Assembly (NCBI RefSeq): GCF_007829875.1
Contig: NZ_VIWV01000001.1
Span: forward strand, 7,576,001-7,640,000
Direction: 5' to 3'
Origin: Streptomyces capillispiralis
Lineage (GTDB): Bacteria; Actinomycetota; Actinomycetes; Streptomycetales; Streptomycetaceae
Length of the DNA: 64,000 nucleotides
In this document: in pieces, positions 33,651 to 41,264 of the stretch
Numbering within the stretch: position 1 is the first letter of the stretch
How the letters are laid out: each line of letters starts with the position of its first letter
The notes under the pieces: generated by a model
What the model saw: only the letters and a program-made list of their open reading frames with translations
Database searches by the model: none
What the model was told of the DNA's origin: nothing
Program-made: the position numbers and the translations under genes

Positions 33651-34000
33651 CAGTCCCGGAGGAGGCGGGCCAGCACGTGGGCGTGGCTGTGCTCCGGGTC
33701 CTTGGACGCGGTCAGCAGCGTCACCGGGCCCTGCTCCGCCAACGCGCGTACCCGTTCCAGGAGTTCGGCGGCCCCGGGCGCGGCCAGCTCCGCCTCGTAG
33801 CGGGCGCGGAACTCCTCGTACGGCCGCTCCTCGGCGTGGTACCAGCGGCGCAGCCCGGTCGACGGCGTCAGGCCCTTGGGCCATTCGTCCACCCGCGCCG
33901 CGTCCTTCGCCAGACCGCGCGGCCACAACCGGTCGACCAGGACCCGGACACCGTCGTCCGGCTCGGGCGGTTCATGGACACGGCGCACCCGCACGCTCAT
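33650..34000 (-). CDS. DUF488 family protein
   Basis: 116 residues from the ATG at 34000 (MSVRVRRVHEPPEPDDGVRVLVDRLWPRGLAKDAARVDEW). The VLVDRLWPRGL and LRRWYHAEERPYEEFRARYEAEL motifs and VTLLTASKDPEHSHAHVLARLL identify DUF488, a small conserved domain of uncertain function. An earlier in-frame start at 34081 would add a basic tail without homology pattern. Confidence 0.88.
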   Translation of the reverse strand: MSVRVRRVHEPPEPDDGVRVLVDRLWPRGLAKDAARVDEWPKGLTPSTGLRRWYHAEERPYEEFRARYEAELAAPGAAELLERVRALAEQGPVTLLTASKDPEHSHAHVLARLLRD

Positions 34001-34101
34001 GATCGACCCCTTCCGGCGCTGTCCCGCGAGCCTACTGCGGCGCACGGGACCGGGCACGGCGAGCGCCGCGCGGCGGCACACCGGGCCCCGGCAGGGTCCC
34101 C

Positions 34102-34126
34102 GATTCCGTCACCGCCGGACGGGTAC
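34102..34126 (+). promoter_or_regulatory. SigB-type promoter candidate before the DUF6098 gene
   Basis: GATT (34102-34105), 15 bases, GGGTAC (34121-34126), 36 bases before the ATG at 34163. The same spacing as the other SigB-type candidates. Confidence 0.6.
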
Positions 34127-34162
34127 TCCGTCCGCCTGACGTGCCGAGGAGGGAGGCCGCAC

Positions 34163-34612
34163 ATGGACGCACCGGACGAACTGCCGGTCGTCGGCACACT
34201 CGCCGAGCTCACCGCCCTGGTCGAGCGGGACCGGGGACTGTACGTCCGCTGGTCCCGCGGCCCGGCGACCGATCTGACGGCGGCGTCCAGCGTCGACGAC
34301 CTGACGGGCGTGCCCATGCCGGGGCTGTCCGCCAACCCCCTCGACGTCGAGCGGTGGTGGCAGGAGCGGCCGGTGGCGCTGTGGGTGGCCCGCCGGCTGT
34401 ACGACTACGAGCACCTGCCGCGCGAGAAGGGGCCCGGCATCCGGTGCTGGGTGCTCAGGGGCCGCGAGAACGGGCGCGGGCCCGACAACGAGCCGCTGGT
34501 CGTGGACGTGCGTCCGCTGTGCTGGATCGACCCCGCCGTGATCGACGAGGCGCGGGCGGAAGTGGCCCGCCAGAACGGTCCCTGGGGGCCACTGCGCAGG
34601 ACGGGCGGCTGA
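34163..34612 (+). CDS. DUF6098 family protein
   Basis: 149 residues, ATG at 34163 with GGGAGG upstream. LTALVERDRGLYVRWSRGPATDL and SVDDLTGVPMPGLSANPLDVERWW, then VALWVARRLYDYEHL and CWVLRGRENGRGPDNEPLV, match actinobacterial DUF6098 proteins. Function unknown. The SigB-type promoter candidate suggests a stress-induced role. It ends 9 bases from the convergent WhiB-like gene. Confidence 0.8.
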   Translation: MDAPDELPVVGTLAELTALVERDRGLYVRWSRGPATDLTAASSVDDLTGVPMPGLSANPLDVERWWQERPVALWVARRLYDYEHLPREKGPGIRCWVLRGRENGRGPDNEPLVVDVRPLCWIDPAVIDEARAEVARQNGPWGPLRRTGG

Positions 34613-34621
34613 GGCGCCGGC

Positions 34622-34879
34622 TCAGGAGCCCCCGGCCGCCCGCCGCGCACCCGCGCGACGCTTCAGCGCGCGCCGTTCCGTCTCGCTCGTGCCGCCCCAC
34701 ACTCCGATGGACTGCCCCGTGTCCAGTGCCCACTCCAGGCACGGCTCCCGCACGGGGCAGCGCCGGCACACCGCCTTGGCCTGTTCCGTCTGCACCAGGG
34801 CCGGCCCGGTGGTGCCGATCGGGAAGAAGAGATCGGGATCCTCGGTCCTGCAGGCAGCAATGTTCCGCCAGTTGTCCAT
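34622..34879 (-). CDS. WhiB-like iron-sulfur transcription factor
   Basis: 85 residues from the ATG at 34879 (AGGTGA eight bases upstream). Four conserved Cys for a [4Fe-4S] cluster: AACRTEDPDLFFP, then CRRCPVREPC; the turn GVWGGTSETER is the Wbl signature, followed by a basic C-terminus (RRALKRRAGARRAA). Wbl proteins bind sigma-region 4 and control development and redox response. It resembles small Wbls such as WhiB or WblA-E; the exact class is not assigned. Confidence 0.92.
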   Translation of the reverse strand: MDNWRNIAACRTEDPDLFFPIGTTGPALVQTEQAKAVCRRCPVREPCLEWALDTGQSIGVWGGTSETERRALKRRAGARRAAGGS

Positions 34880-35044
34880 CAGAAAGTCACCTGTGATCGG
34901 ATTCGATACGCACCGCGTGGGATGCCTGACTTCCTGTCGGGTCACCTCTCGGCAGGCGCTGAAACAGCGGGACCGTACGCGCACCACCGTGCGCGCCTCC
35001 CGGGACGGGCCGCGGGCCGTCGTCAGTCCGGCGAACGTCCCCGC

Positions 35045-35065
35045 GGCCGGCCGGCCGGACCGGCC
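35045..35065 (-). terminator. Hairpin after the LysG-type gene
   Basis: GGCCGG (35045-35050) pairs with CCGGCC (35060-35065), with further self-complementary GGCC units inside. It lies immediately past the LysR-family stop. GC-rich register shifts make the exact stem uncertain. Confidence 0.4.
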
Positions 35066-35962
35066 TCAGCGGCGCAGCGACTCCCGCGCCGTCCGCGCGA
35101 CCGCGTCGGCCACCTCCGCCAGGGCGGGGGAGTCCAGCCTCCACTGCTGCCAGTACAGGGAGACGTCGGTGGCGCGGTCCGGGGCGAACACCGTGAGGCG
35201 GCCGCCGCGGAGCAGGGGGGCCGCCTGGACCTCCGGGACCATGCCCCAGCCCAGGCCGCTCGCGACCGCCTCGACGAAGCCCTCCGAGGTCGGCACGTAG
35301 TGACGCCACACGCCCGCCTCGGCGCCCCCGCGCGTGAGCCGCCGTACGAAGCCGTCCTGGAAGTCGTCCCGCCGGTCGAACACCACCACGGGCGCCTCGG
35401 GCAGCGACCGGCGCAGCGGTCCCGCGAGATGCCGCGCGGCGAACTCCGGGTTCGCCACCGGGAGATAGCGCATCCGGCCCAGCTGCCGCACCGAGCAGCC
35501 CGGCACGGGATCGGGGGAGGAGGTCACCGCCGCCATCACCGTGCCCTCCCGCAGCAGCGCCGCCGTGTGGGCCTCGTCCTCGCGGCGCAGCTCGAAACAG
35601 AGCCGTGCCGCCGGCGGCAGCCGGGTCAGCGCGCCGAGGAACCAGGTCGCCAGCGAGTCCGCGTTCACCGCCACCGACACCCGGGTCGGCTCCCCGGCCC
35701 CGCTCAGGCCCAGCTCGGCCCGCGCGTCCCGTTCCAGCCGGGCCACCTGGCGGGCCAGCCGCACCAGCACCTCGCCCGACTCGGTCGGCCGCACCGGTTT
35801 GGTGCGCAGCAGCAGCACCCGCCCGGTGCGCTGCTCCAGCGCCTTCACCCGCTGGCTCACCGCCGAGGGCGTGACGTGCAGAGCGGCGGCCGCCGCGTCG
35901 AACGTCCCCTCGTCCACCACCGCGAGCAGCGTCCGCACCTGGTCCAGCGGAAGATCCGTCAT
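35066..35962 (-). CDS. lysG: LysR-family regulator, LysG/ArgP type
   Basis: 298 residues. N-terminal LTTR domain of the ArgP/LysG type: MTDLPLDQVRTLLAVVDEGTFDAAAAALHVTPSAVSQRVKALEQ. Effector domain includes TRVSVAVNADSLATWFLGAL and DFQDGFVRRLT. Family members sense lysine, arginine or histidine and activate the divergent lysE/argO exporter, which is present here (36033). The 70-base gap contains a dyad suitable for binding. Confidence 0.9.
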   Translation of the reverse strand: MTDLPLDQVRTLLAVVDEGTFDAAAAALHVTPSAVSQRVKALEQRTGRVLLLRTKPVRPTESGEVLVRLARQVARLERDARAELGLSGAGEPTRVSVAVNADSLATWFLGALTRLPPAARLCFELRREDEAHTAALLREGTVMAAVTSSPDPVPGCSVRQLGRMRYLPVANPEFAARHLAGPLRRSLPEAPVVVFDRRDDFQDGFVRRLTRGGAEAGVWRHYVPTSEGFVEAVASGLGWGMVPEVQAAPLLRGGRLTVFAPDRATDVSLYWQQWRLDSPALAEVADAVARTARESLRR

Positions 35963-35969
35963 CACAATG

Positions 35970-35995
35970 GCTAAGGCTACGTAAGAATCCTTAGC
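35970..35995. promoter_or_regulatory. Dyad in the lysG-lysE intergenic region
   Basis: GCTAAGG (35970-35976), 12 bases, CCTTAGC (35989-35995): a perfect 7-bp inverted repeat in an AT-richer patch. It lies 8 bases from the lysG start and 37 bases before lysE, as expected for the LysG-type operator. Confidence 0.65.
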
Positions 35996-36032
35996 TGTAC
36001 TGCACGGGCGGCCGGGCCGTAGCGTCCTCGGC

Positions 36033-36650
36033 ATGACCAGCGCCCTGACCACCGCCGCCGCCGGATTCGGCACCGGACTCTCCCTCATCGTCGCCATCGG
36101 CGCCCAGAACGCCTTCGTGCTCCGCCAGGGCGTCCGCCGGGACGCCGTCCTCGCCGTCGTCGGCATCTGCGCCCTGTCCGACGCGGCCCTCATCGCGCTG
36201 GGCGTCGGCGGTGTCGGCGCGGTGGTCGTGGCGTGGCCGGGCGCGCTGACGGCGGTCGGCTGGATCGGCGGCGCCTTCCTGCTCGGCTACGGGGCCCTGG
36301 CCGCCCGCCGCGTGTTCCGGCCGGCCGGCGCCGGCCTGGTGACGGAGGGCGAGGCGGCCGGCTCCCGCCGCCGGGCCGTGCTCACCTGCCTGGCGATGAC
36401 CTGGCTCAACCCGCACGTCTACCTCGACACGGTGTTCCTGCTGGGCTCGGTCGCCGCCGACCACGGCCCGCTGCGCTGGACCTTCGGCCTCGGCGCGATC
36501 CTGGCCAGCCTCTGCTGGTTCGCGGCGCTGGGCTTCGGCGCCCGGCTGCTGAGCCGCTTCCTGGCCCGCCCCGCCGCCTGGCGCGTACTGGACGGGCTGG
36601 TCGCCGCCACCATGGTCGTCCTCGGCCTCACGCTGATCGCCGGTGGCTGA
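36033..36650 (+). CDS. lysE: LysE/ArgO-type amino-acid exporter
   Basis: 205 residues with about six hydrophobic segments. The LysE signature GTGLSLIVAIGAQNAFVLRQGVRR is at the N-terminus, and MTWLNPHVYLDTVFLLGS in the middle is typical of LysE. It exports basic amino acids such as lysine or arginine when intracellular levels rise. Divergent from its presumed activator lysG. An Orn/Lys/Arg decarboxylase lies 0.8 kb downstream on the other strand. Confidence 0.92.
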   Translation: MTSALTTAAAGFGTGLSLIVAIGAQNAFVLRQGVRRDAVLAVVGICALSDAALIALGVGGVGAVVVAWPGALTAVGWIGGAFLLGYGALAARRVFRPAGAGLVTEGEAAGSRRRAVLTCLAMTWLNPHVYLDTVFLLGSVAADHGPLRWTFGLGAILASLCWFAALGFGARLLSRFLARPAAWRVLDGLVAATMVVLGLTLIAGG

Positions 36651-36675
36651 CGCGCGCCACCCGGTGCGCGCCGGT

Positions 36676-37134
36676 CTACAGCGCCCCGCCGCGCCGGTGC
36701 ATCGTGTACTGCTCCATCAGCTTGCCGCGTGTCATCTCCAGCCGGTGGGCGAGGACCTCGGCGACGGTGCGCACCAGGGTCAGCCCGAGCTGCGGATCCT
36801 CCTGGCAGAGCCGGAGCACGGCCGCCGCGTCGAACTCGTAGGCGCGCACCGGGCTGAACGCCACGGCGCCGAAGTCCCACTGGTGCGGCGGGAACAGCCA
36901 GGACCAGCCCAGCAGATCGCCCGCGCCGAGGCCGGCGACCGTCACCCGGTGCAGGGCGTTCACCCGCTGGTCCAGCGAGACCGCGCCGGAGCGGATCACC
37001 CAGAAGCGGTCGGCGGTGCCGCCCGCCTCGAAGATCCGGGCGTCCTCGGGGAAGGACACCTCCCGGGCCAGGGTCATCAGCCGCTCGCGCTGCGCAGGGG
37101 GGAGGGCCGTCAGCAGTTTGATCGCTTTGGTCAT
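36676..37134 (-). CDS. Cyclic-nucleotide-binding domain protein without HTH
   Basis: 152 residues. A single Crp-type cNMP-binding barrel: LLTALPPAQRERLMTLAREVSFPEDARIFEAGGTADRFWVIRSGAVSL, then VAGLGAGDLLGWSWLFPPHQWDFGAVAFSPVRAYEFDA (the phosphate-binding cassette region) and a C-terminal helix. There is no DNA-binding domain, so it probably acts by protein contact or as a subunit. The ligand is unknown, and the usual Arg-Ser/Thr pair of true cAMP binders is not apparent. It has an unusually structured leader upstream. Confidence 0.82.
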   Translation of the reverse strand: MTKAIKLLTALPPAQRERLMTLAREVSFPEDARIFEAGGTADRFWVIRSGAVSLDQRVNALHRVTVAGLGAGDLLGWSWLFPPHQWDFGAVAFSPVRAYEFDAAAVLRLCQEDPQLGLTLVRTVAEVLAHRLEMTRGKLMEQYTMHRRGGAL

Positions 37135-37202
37135 GGGGCGGGGCTCCTCGCCGGGCCTTCGGTTCCGGGGCTTTCCCTACGTTCATTTCAGCCGCTGCCG
37201 CC

Positions 37203-37319
37203 GTCCTGGGCACCTCGGCGGAGCGGACGTTCCCAGGACATGAAGAAGCCCTGGCTGGACGGGGGAAGCCAGCCAGGGCCGTAAGCGGTGGTGTCCGGAG
37301 GACGAACGTCGACTCCGCC
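37203..37319 (-). other. Structured leader with mutually exclusive stems (possible regulatory RNA)
   Basis: Transcribed toward the cNMP-binding gene, this region can form an outer 16-base helix (37304-37319 with 37217-37232; 14 pairs around a 2x2 mismatch) enclosing an 11-bp hairpin (37269-37279 with 37248-37258). An alternative 8-bp stem GTCCTGGG/CCCAGGAC (37203-37210 with 37232-37239) places the inner strand of the outer helix in its loop, so it competes with it. The inner hairpin may also serve as the decarboxylase terminator. The remainder up to 37402 has a weak GAGTG/CACTC dyad (37330-37349). Confidence 0.45.
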
Positions 37320-37402
37320 ACCACGTATGAGTGAACGATAAAGCACTCGGCTGGGGTTCCGGTAACCGGGACCGGGCGGGCGTGACTCGTTTCACCATGC
37401 GG

Positions 37403-38881
37403 TCAGGAGGCGCTCCCGTCGACGACCCGGACCGTCTCCAGAGCGGGGTCCGACGGGTCGGGCAGGTGCATGCCCGCCTCCAGCCCCGTGCGCAGATACC
37501 GGAGCACGGGCTCGGTGAGCCGTTCACCCGGCAGGACGGCCGGGATGCCGGGCGGATACGGCGTGATCATCTCCGCCGCGATCCGTCCCGCGGCCCGGGA
37601 CACCGGCACGTCCTCGGCCGGGCCGAAGAACGCGTCCCGCGGCAGCACCGCCTGCTCCATCCGCAGCTCGCCCGGCGAGGGCACCTCCACCCGCGGCCCC
37701 CGGGGCAGGTTCCGCGCCGCCCGCCCCAGCTCCCGCAGCGCCGACAGCAGCTCGCCGGTGGTCTCCCGGTCGTCGCCATGGGTGATCTGCGCGCCGATGC
37801 GCCGGTGATCGACCAGGTGCGCGTCGATGTTCCGGTGCTCGCGCAGCCAGTCCGACGCCCGGTACCCCGTGATGCCGAGTCCGCCGATGTCGATGACGAC
37901 GGGCAGCGGGTCGAAGTCGTCCGCCAGCTCCGGGCCGCAGAAGTCGTCCCGGTCGTTGACGTGCATGCCGTCGATCTCCTCGATCGCGGCCCTGACCTCC
38001 GCGGCGAGCGCCAGCGCCGACCCCATCAGCTCCTTGCCGTGCAGGGCCATCTGCCGCCGCCAGCCGTCCAGGCCCGCGAAGATCAGCACCGACGGGCTGG
38101 TGGTCCCCAGCAGGTCCGCGCGCATGCCCAGCAGCGCCGGCGGCACCAGGTCGCCCCGCAGGTGGAAGACGGAGCCCTGCTCCAGGCCGCTGCCCATCTT
38201 GTGGATGCTGGTCACGCAGATGTCGGCGCCCGCGTCCATCGCCCAGGACGGCAGATCGGGGTGGAACGGCAGATGGGCGCCCCACGCCTCGTCCACGATC
38301 AGCGGACGCGAGCGCCGGTGGCACACCTCGGCGACCGCCCGCAGATCCGCGCACGCCCCGTACGGCGTCGGACTGGTCACCAGCGCCCCCCGGGCGTCCG
38401 GATGGGCGTCGAAGGCCCGGTCGAAGTCGTCGGCCGAAGGCGGATGCGCGATGCCGCGCCCGGCGTCCCACCGCGGCTCCACCCACACCGGTTCGATCCC
38501 GGACAGGATCAGGCCCGACACCACCGACTTGTGGGCGTCCCGTCCGATCAGCAGCTTCTCGTGCGGCCCCGCCACCGACAGCATCGCGGCCTTGACCGAC
38601 AGGGAGCTGCCGCAGGTGCTGAAGAAGGTGTGGTCGGCGTGGACCGCGTCCGCCATCAGTTCCTGGGCCCGCTGGAGCACCCGGCCCCGGGTGAGCCGGT
38701 CGTCCAGGCCCCCCGACGCCAGTACGTCGCCCAGGAACACCGAGTCCCCGAGCACCTCGCGCACCGCCGGGTCCGCCCCGCGGGCCTGTTTGTGCCCCGG
38801 CGGCGTGAAGCCCAGTCGTCCGTTGCGGTGGTAGTCCTCCAGCGCTTCCAGCACCGGTGCTTGGGTGTGATCGACCGTCAT
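37403..38881 (-). CDS. Orn/Lys/Arg decarboxylase family protein
   Basis: 492 residues from the ATG at 38881 (MTVDHTQAPVLEALEDYHRNGRLGFTPPGHKQ). PLP fold type I of the Orn/Lys/Arg decarboxylase (SpeA/CadA-like, short form): FFSTCGSSLSVKAAMLS, the PLP Asp and His region PLIVDEAWGAHLPF, and the Schiff-base Lys in VTSIHKMGSGLEQGS. It converts a basic amino acid to the diamine (cadaverine, putrescine or agmatine). With lysG-lysE nearby, lysine is a reasonable but unproven substrate. The earlier frame start at 38914 lacks homology pattern. Confidence 0.9.
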   Translation of the reverse strand: MTVDHTQAPVLEALEDYHRNGRLGFTPPGHKQARGADPAVREVLGDSVFLGDVLASGGLDDRLTRGRVLQRAQELMADAVHADHTFFSTCGSSLSVKAAMLSVAGPHEKLLIGRDAHKSVVSGLILSGIEPVWVEPRWDAGRGIAHPPSADDFDRAFDAHPDARGALVTSPTPYGACADLRAVAEVCHRRSRPLIVDEAWGAHLPFHPDLPSWAMDAGADICVTSIHKMGSGLEQGSVFHLRGDLVPPALLGMRADLLGTTSPSVLIFAGLDGWRRQMALHGKELMGSALALAAEVRAAIEEIDGMHVNDRDDFCGPELADDFDPLPVVIDIGGLGITGYRASDWLREHRNIDAHLVDHRRIGAQITHGDDRETTGELLSALRELGRAARNLPRGPRVEVPSPGELRMEQAVLPRDAFFGPAEDVPVSRAAGRIAAEMITPYPPGIPAVLPGERLTEPVLRYLRTGLEAGMHLPDPSDPALETVRVVDGSAS

Positions 38882-38941
38882 GCGGCCCGGGTGCCCGGCA
38901 CCCGCCCCCGTCAATCCGCGCGGCCCGCACCGCCGGCCCGG

Positions 38942-39181
38942 TCAGCCCCGCGCCGCGTGCTTCCCCGGCGTCAGGATCTCGTCCAGCACCCGCAGCACCA
39001 CCCCGTAGGCCACCCGGCGCACCTCGGCGTCACGCGCCGCACCGGGATCACCCGGATCACCGGGGTCCGTACGCCCGAGCTCCTCGCCCCGGGCCCGCCA
39101 CGCCCGCTCCTCCTGCGCCGCGCAGGCCCGCGCCCGCTGGATGCGCCGCATCAGTTCGTCCGAATCCACCACATCCGTCAT
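38942..39181 (-). CDS. Small acidic/basic hypothetical protein
   Basis: 79 residues from the ATG at 39181 (MTDVVDSDELMRRIQRARACAAQEERAWRARGEE). Mostly helical, with a PGDPGDPG spacer and a C-terminal VRRVAYGVVLRVLDEIL helix. No recognised domain. It lies 60 bases upstream of the decarboxylase on the same strand and may be co-transcribed. Coding bias is normal. Confidence 0.6.
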   Translation of the reverse strand: MTDVVDSDELMRRIQRARACAAQEERAWRARGEELGRTDPGDPGDPGAARDAEVRRVAYGVVLRVLDEILTPGKHAARG

Positions 39182-39327
39182 GCCGTCCGCGTACCCCCGG
39201 TGCGCCGTTCGCATGACAGGTGTTCAGAAGACGGCCGAGAGGTTTGCCTGAACCGGGACAGGTGAGCCGAAAAGGGAGGTCCGAGGCATTCTCCTTCCGC
39301 CGTTGTCATCGAAAAGGGAGCCGCAGG

Positions 39328-39771
39328 ATGTGTGAGGAGTACACGACCCGATCCGACATCGAACCGCCGGGCGCCCGCCCGGCCGGGGCATCGTGCCCGT
39401 GCCGCCCGGCCGAGGTGCGCGAGGCCGTGGCGCGGGCGGTGTCCGAACGCTGCCGGGCCCTGCACCGGCCCTGCGACACCGACGCCCTGGAGGACGCCCT
39501 GCTGGTCGCCTCCGAACTCACCACCAACGCCATCCTGCACGGCGGCGGCGTCACCGACTTCCAGGTCGACGTCAGCGGCCCCGGGGTGCGTCTGTCGGTG
39601 AGCGACCGCAGCGACGACCTGCCCGTCGCCCTGCCGCCGACCGACCGGCAGGGACGCCGCCGCCCGGGCGGTCACGGCTGGCCCATCGTGTGCCGGCTGT
39701 CCCGCGACATCCGGGTGTCCGATCTGCCCGCCGGCGGCAAGTGCATCACCGCCGTGGTCCCGCTGGTCTGA
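39328..39771 (+). CDS. RsbW-like GHKL ATPase / anti-sigma factor
   Basis: 147 residues from the ATG at 39328 (AAGGGAG at 39314-39320). HATPase_c motifs: N box VASELTTNAILHGGG, G1 SDRSDDLP, G2 GGHGWPIVCRL. It starts with a Cys-containing tail (MCEEYTTRSDIEPPG and SCPCRPAEV). It lies 194 bases before a SigB-family sigma gene on the same strand, so it is the best candidate for that factor's anti-sigma kinase. Confidence 0.85.
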   Translation: MCEEYTTRSDIEPPGARPAGASCPCRPAEVREAVARAVSERCRALHRPCDTDALEDALLVASELTTNAILHGGGVTDFQVDVSGPGVRLSVSDRSDDLPVALPPTDRQGRRRPGGHGWPIVCRLSRDIRVSDLPAGGKCITAVVPLV

Positions 39772-39965
39772 CCCCGGCGAGGGCTCCCGGCAGATTCCGC
39801 GAAGAAGCGGAGTTTGTTCCACCGGGGGTGGGGCAATCGGAGTTTCGTGCTTCGGACCGGAGGCGCGCCAGCGGGAGTGGTACGGCCGCTGAGGACCCTC
39901 CGGGTGTCCCGGCGGCGACCGCCCCGCGGTAGATACCGAAAACCACCGTTCGGGAGCGAAACCGT

Positions 39966-40829
39966 ATGCTCATTGACACGCCCACCTCTCGTCCCGACTC
40001 CTCCGACACGACCGCCGCCCCGCACCGCAGGCGGCACGACGACGCCCCCGACACCGTGGCCCTCTTCACCCGGCTGGCGTCCCTGGACGACGGCCCCGAG
40101 CGGGACGCGGTCCGCGACGAGCTCGTCACCGCGTGGCTGCCCATGGCCCACCGCATCGCCGGACGGTTCCGCGACCGCGGGGAGTCCGTCGAGGACCTGC
40201 GCCAGGTGGCCGCCCTGGGGCTGGTGAAGGCCATCGACCGGTTCGACCCGAGCCGGGGAGCCTTCGAGAGCTACGCCGTGCCCACCATCACCGGTGAGGT
40301 CAAGCGGCACTTCCGCGACCGGATGTGGGCCCTGCGGGTGCCCCGCCGGGTGCAGGAACTGCGCAACAAGGTGCGGGTGGCCCGGCGCGAACTCACTCAG
40401 AACCCCGGCAGCCCCGAGCCGTCCGTGGCGGACATCGCCGCCCACACCGGGCTGACCGAGGAGGAGGTCGGCGCCGGGATGGAGGCCCTGGAGAGCTTCA
40501 GCACCCTCTCGCTCGACGCCGAGCTGTCGTCCGACGACGACGGCTACAGCCTCGCCGACACTCTCGGCGCCTCGGACACCTCCTACGACGTGGTGGTGGA
40601 CCGGGAGTCCGCCAAGGAGGGACTGCGCAGGCTGCCGGAGCGCGAGCGCGCCATTCTCTACATGCGTTTCTTCGAGGACATGACCCAGAGCCGCATCGCC
40701 GACCGGCTGGGAATCTCCCAGATGCACGTCTCCCGCCTCATCAGCCGCAGCTGCGCCCGGGTGCGCGACGAGGCGATGGGACAGCGGGCGGGCCGGCGCG
40801 GCACCGGCGGACACTCGGCGACGGCGTGA
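39966..40829 (+). CDS. RNA polymerase sigma factor, SigB/SigF/SigG family (second copy)
   Basis: 287 residues. Region 2: EDLRQVAALGLVKAIDRFDPSRGAFESYAVPTI with VRVPRRVQEL-type end (ALRVPRRVQEL). Region 3: PSVADIAAHTGLTEEEV. Region 4: TQSRIADRLGISQMHVSRL. The recognition helix SQMHVSRLI is identical to that of the first sigma factor at 12078, so the two may share -35 targets. From memory of gene order it may be the SigM orthologue. It follows an anti-sigma gene and precedes a DUF5133 gene. Confidence 0.95.
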   Translation: MLIDTPTSRPDSSDTTAAPHRRRHDDAPDTVALFTRLASLDDGPERDAVRDELVTAWLPMAHRIAGRFRDRGESVEDLRQVAALGLVKAIDRFDPSRGAFESYAVPTITGEVKRHFRDRMWALRVPRRVQELRNKVRVARRELTQNPGSPEPSVADIAAHTGLTEEEVGAGMEALESFSTLSLDAELSSDDDGYSLADTLGASDTSYDVVVDRESAKEGLRRLPERERAILYMRFFEDMTQSRIADRLGISQMHVSRLISRSCARVRDEAMGQRAGRRGTGGHSATA

Positions 40830-40861
40830 ACGACGCCCGCCCGGAACAGGAAGCGAGACAC

Positions 40862-41167
40862 ATGCTGAAGCCCCACCCCACCGTGCTGCGCCGGCTCGTC
40901 GACGAGTACGAGGCCCTGGCGGCGGCCGGAACCGGGACCGCCGGCAAACCGGCCGCCCGGGACGCGCGCATCCGCGACCTGGCGTACACCCTGTGCGTGT
41001 CGACCGGCACCCGGGACGTACGGCACGCCCTGGCCACCGCGCACCGCTGGCTGGCGGGCTCCGAGACCGCGACGGTACCCGCCCCGCCCGCCGGGCCGGA
41101 CGCGGTCCTGCCGGTAACCGGGACCGACCGGTGGGACACCACCGCGAGCGCGCCCGCCCCCGCGTAG
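40862..41167 (+). CDS. DUF5133 family protein
   Basis: 101 residues from the ATG at 40862 (AGGAAG nine bases upstream), 32 bases after the sigma gene. The pattern LKPHPTVLRRLVDEYEALAA and ARDARIRDLAYTLCVSTGTRDVRHALATAHRWL is that of actinobacterial DUF5133 proteins, often found beside SigB-type sigma genes. The tail is Pro/Ala-rich. Function unknown; probably co-transcribed with the sigma factor. Confidence 0.8.
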   Translation: MLKPHPTVLRRLVDEYEALAAAGTGTAGKPAARDARIRDLAYTLCVSTGTRDVRHALATAHRWLAGSETATVPAPPAGPDAVLPVTGTDRWDTTASAPAPA

Positions 41168-41264
41168 GGGCGACCCGCCCGGACCCCGGACCTTCCCGCA
41201 CCTTCCCCCACCGCGCCGCGTGTGCGGGGGCGAAGCCGGGGCATCCGGAGCCCGGGAGGTTGAT

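Noticed and set aside
37248..37279. 6C RNA, because the hairpin loop is C-rich on one strand
   Set aside because: Only five C in one loop and no second C-loop hairpin beside it.
37217..37319. Possible tRNA, because the plus strand ends with CTCCGCC followed by ACCA-like sequence and pairs with GGCGGAG
   Set aside because: The paired ends are 103 bases apart and no T-arm, anticodon arm or D-arm is present; better explained as leader RNA structure.
39191..39196. GGGTAC on the minus strand before the 39181 small gene
   Set aside because: No matching -35 and too close to the start codon.
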